Assembly: GCA_900551605.1 (NCBI GenBank) | Contig: URWS01000090.1 | Location: forward strand, 1 to 6,367 | Length of the DNA: 6,367 nt | DNA from: an uncultured Collinsella sp. | Lineage (GTDB): Bacteria; Actinomycetota; Coriobacteriia; Coriobacteriales; Coriobacteriaceae | Direction of reading: 5' to 3' | In this document: positions 4,101 through 6,367 of the stretch, piece by piece | Layout: the number at the start of each line of letters is the position of its first letter | Numbering within the stretch: position 1 is the stretch's first letter | The notes under the pieces: generated by a model | Seen by the model: the letters and a program-made list of their open reading frames with translations, nothing else | Databases searched by the model: none | What the model was told of the DNA's origin: nothing | Position numbers and translations under genes: made by a program

Positions 4101-6320
4101 TTAGCGCCCGTCGCCGCCGAGCAGCGCCAGAACATCCTCGCGGGTAAACAGCGCCGAGGAGATGCCGTCGCCGCCGAGCACGCTGTTGACCAGGTCGCGT
4201 TTGGACTCCTGCATCTGCATGATGCGCTCCTCGATCGTGTCCTTGGCGATGAGCTTGTACACGGTCACGGTATGTTGCTGGCCAATACGGTGCGCACGGT
4301 CGGTCGCCTGGTCCTGCGCGGCAACGTTCCACCACGGGTCGTAGTGGATGACCACGTCGGCCGCCGTCAGGTTGAGGCCCACGCCGCCCGCCTTGAGCGA
4401 GATCAAAAAGACCGGAACCTCGCCCGCCTGGAACTGTGCGACCATCTTGGCGCGGTTTTCCTTGGACGAAGCACCCGTGAGCTTAAGAAAGCCGATGTCC
4501 TCCTTGGACAGTCGCTTGCCAATGATATCGAGCATGCCCGTGAACTGGCTGAACAGCAGAATGTGGTGCCCGCCGTCGAGCGCACCGTGCACGAGCTCCA
4601 TGCAAGCGTCGAGCTTGGCGCTCCCTGCCTTGTAGTCCTCGTAGTGTAGATGCGGGTCGCAGCAAATCTGGCGCAGCTTGGTGAGCTCGGCGAGTACCTT
4701 GAGCTTGTCCTTCTTAAACTCGGATGCCTCGCGATGCTGCACCTGCTGGGCGATGCGGTCCTGATTGGCCAGGTAGAGCTTGCGCTGCTCGCCGGTGAGC
4801 TGTGCCATGACGGTGTCTTCGATCTTCTCGGGCAGGTCGGCCACCACGTCTTCCTTAACACGGCGCAGCACAAATGGCGACACGAGCGCCTGCAGACGAG
4901 CGGCGCTATCGCCCTCGGCATGCTCGACCGGGCTTTCGAAGCGCTTGGCAAACGACTCGCGCGTCCCCAAAAGGCCCGGCATCAAAAAGTCGAAGATGCT
5001 CCAGAGCTCGGACAGACGGTTTTCGATGGGCGTGCCCGTCAGGGCAAAGCGCACGCCGGCCGGCAGGCGCTTGGCGGCGCGCGCCACCTGCGTGAGCGGG
5101 TTTTTAATGTACTGGGCCTCGTCGAGCACAACGCGAGCAAAGTCCTGCTCGGCATACTCGTCGATATCGCGGCGCATAAGGTCATACGACGTTACAACCA
5201 CGTTGTGCTCGGCCACGCCAGCGATCTGCACGCGGCGTTGAGCCTTGGCGCCCACGATAGCGCACACGTCGAGCGAAGGCGCAAAGCGCTCCAGCTCGGC
5301 GGTCCAGTTGTACACAAGCGACGCAGGGCACACCACAAGCGTGGGCTTAGTGTCCCCCGCCTCCACGCGCGCCAGGATATGTGCGATCATCTGCAGCGTT
5401 TTGCCCAGGCCCATATCGTCGGCCAAGATGCCGCCAAGGCCCAGGTGCTCGAGCGAGCCGAGCCACTGGTAGCCGTCGACCTGGTAGCCACGTAGCGTGG
5501 CCTTGAGAGATGCCGGCACCGTAAAGTCCATCTTGCCGAGCGTGTCCAGGCGCTCGACGGTGCGGCGGAACGCGGCGTCGCGATCGGCCTCGAGCGCGGG
5601 AGTGCGCGCGAGCATGCTGTCGACGAACAGGGTACTCGACGCGGGAAGCGACACGCCGTCGAGCAGGTCGACAGCATCGACCCCCAGGTCCTCGGCAAGA
5701 CCAAACGCGGCTCGGGCGCCCTCGTCCAGGCGAACGATGTCGCCGGACGTAAGGCGCGCGAATGTCTGGTGACGCTTGTAGGAGTCGAGGTAGGTGGCAA
5801 GGTCTGCCGCCGAAAGGCCGCTCGCGCCCAGTTCGACGTCGAGCAGGTTACTCTTGACGGTTGCACGCACCGAAAGCTTGGGCGCAGGGCGGACCGAGAT
5901 CTGGCGTAGGCGGTCGCTGAGCATGACCTCGCCCAGCTCGGACAGAGCAGACAGGCCCTCGGTGAGCAGGCAGAACAGGCTCTCGTCGTCGCGCTCCTCA
6001 AACGCCAGGCCGCCCTCGTAAAAGTCGAAATACAGGGCCGCCGTGTCCATAACGCGAAACTCTGCCACCTCGTCGCGCGGCGGCACGCCCGGACGCCGCT
6101 CTTCGAAGGGGCTGCCCGGAGCGCCCAAGCTAAAGAGGTCTGCCGACCAATCACCATAGGCAACCGTAATCTTGCAGGTCACAAGCCCATCGTCGACACC
6201 GATTGCCATGGCAAAGCTCGGCTCGGGCGCCACGGTGTCGAGCACGGCGGGAGCGGTGAGGTCGGTGTATTCGCGCAGCACGGGCAGCGCCATGCGGCAG
6301 AATTCGCCCACCTGCTCGGC
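4101..6320 (-). CDS. SNF2-family DEAD/H ATPase/helicase, N-terminus missing
   Basis: C-terminal 739 residues of a bacterial SNF2/RapA-like superfamily 2 DNA-dependent ATPase. Counting from the first insert codon, residues 1-265 correspond to the bacterial SNF2-associated region. The first RecA lobe has LRGYQVDGYQWL (276-287), Walker A DDMGLGKT (301-308), motif Ia LVVCPASLVYNW (328-339), the Walker B box DEAQ (400-403) and motif III LTGTPIEN (427-434). The second lobe has LLFSQFTGMLDI (588-599), ISLKAGGVGLNLTAADVVIH (640-659) and motif VI QATDRAHRIGQ (671-681). All ATPase motifs look intact. The coding sequence runs into adapter at 6321, so the real start and perhaps a few hundred residues are absent; full relatives are often about 1000 aa and may carry an N-terminal SWIM zinc finger. 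It ends with TAA at 4103-4101. Likely role is nucleoprotein remodelling, with no specific partner visible nearby. Confidence 0.95.
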   Translation of the reverse strand, partial: AEQVGEFCRMALPVLREYTDLTAPAVLDTVAPEPSFAMAIGVDDGLVTCKITVAYGDWSADLFSLGAPGSPFEERRPGVPPRDEVAEFRVMDTAALYFDFYEGGLAFEERDDESLFCLLTEGLSALSELGEVMLSDRLRQISVRPAPKLSVRATVKSNLLDVELGASGLSAADLATYLDSYKRHQTFARLTSGDIVRLDEGARAAFGLAEDLGVDAVDLLDGVSLPASSTLFVDSMLARTPALEADRDAAFRRTVERLDTLGKMDFTVPASLKATLRGYQVDGYQWLGSLEHLGLGGILADDMGLGKTLQMIAHILARVEAGDTKPTLVVCPASLVYNWTAELERFAPSLDVCAIVGAKAQRRVQIAGVAEHNVVVTSYDLMRRDIDEYAEQDFARVVLDEAQYIKNPLTQVARAAKRLPAGVRFALTGTPIENRLSELWSIFDFLMPGLLGTRESFAKRFESPVEHAEGDSAARLQALVSPFVLRRVKEDVVADLPEKIEDTVMAQLTGEQRKLYLANQDRIAQQVQHREASEFKKDKLKVLAELTKLRQICCDPHLHYEDYKAGSAKLDACMELVHGALDGGHHILLFSQFTGMLDIIGKRLSKEDIGFLKLTGASSKENRAKMVAQFQAGEVPVFLISLKAGGVGLNLTAADVVIHYDPWWNVAAQDQATDRAHRIGQQHTVTVYKLIAKDTIEERIMQMQESKRDLVNSVLGGDGISSALFTREDVLALLGGDGR

Positions 6321-6367
6321 CTGTCTCTTATACACATCTGACGCTGCCGACGATCGCATAAGTGTAG
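6321..6367 (+). other. Nextera i5/Read 1 sequencing adapter (artefact)
   Basis: Not biological sequence. CTGTCTCTTATACACATCT (6321-6339) is the reverse complement of the Tn5 mosaic end. GACGCTGCCGACGA (6340-6353) is the Nextera Read 1 stem. TCGCATAA (6354-6361) is an i5 index; its complement TTATGCGA is, as I recall, S522. GTGTAG (6362-6367) is the start of the P5 complement. Together with the opposite adapter at 1-48 this bounds the insert at 49-6320. Confidence 0.98.

Noticed and set aside
4650..5495. 281-aa plus-strand open frame opposite the SNF2 gene
   Set aside because: Lies wholly antisense to the conserved helicase core; composition typical of a GC-rich shadow frame and no family resemblance.
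4101..6320. SNF2 protein as part of a phage-defence system
   Set aside because: Its only visible neighbours are a superoxide reductase and, beyond it, the NAD-synthetase-like gene and ruv genes; no nuclease, methyltransferase or other defence partner is in the window, and the upstream side is cut off.
30..6339. Inverted Tn5/IS50 mosaic ends suggesting a composite transposon
   Set aside because: The mosaic ends are attached to Nextera Read 1 and Read 2 stems, index bases and P5/P7 remnants. No transposase gene lies between them. They are library adapters.

Overview
The window is a contig or library molecule of GC-rich bacterial DNA flanked by sequencing adapters. Positions 1-48 and 6321-6367 are Illumina Nextera (Tn5 tagmentation) adapter with index bases. 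The biological insert is therefore 49-6320, and the two outermost genes are cut at the adapter junctions. The long overlapping reading frames, dense gene packing and G/C-ending codons fit a high-GC Gram-positive. The ruvC-ruvA-ruvB gene order, a Gram-positive type LexA box and a superoxide reductase typical of anaerobes together suggest an anaerobic gut actinobacterium, perhaps of the Coriobacteriia such as Collinsella. That placement is an inference and was not checked.

All genes lie on the minus strand, so transcription runs from high to low coordinates. In that order: (1) a SNF2-family DEAD/H helicase missing its N-terminus (6320-4101); (2) a 120-aa superoxide reductase of the desulfoferrodoxin family without the rubredoxin-like iron site (3950-3588); (3) a likely rho-independent hairpin (3542-3510); (4) a 661-aa protein built like glutamine-dependent NAD+ synthetase but with the catalytic motifs of both domains replaced (3470-1485); (5) a weak terminator-like hairpin (1481-1457); (6) a regulatory region with a perfect LexA/SOS box (1415-1404); (7) ruvC, ruvA and the first ~52 codons of ruvB, joined by one-base TGATG stop/start overlaps.

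The ruv genes encode the Holliday-junction machinery: RuvA binds the junction, RuvB drives branch migration and RuvC cuts. The SOS box upstream implies damage-inducible expression. The superoxide reductase detoxifies superoxide without making oxygen. The SNF2 protein is a DNA-dependent ATPase of the bacterial type with an N-terminal SNF2-associated region. No restriction, toxin or phage genes are visible next to it.

The item most worth following up is the NAD-synthetase-like protein. It keeps the two-domain fold signature in one open frame, but lacks the Glu-Lys-Cys triad of the glutaminase and the SGGxDS pyrophosphate loop of the synthetase. It looks like a conserved pseudoenzyme or a repurposed scaffold, with an added ~115-residue C-terminal extension.
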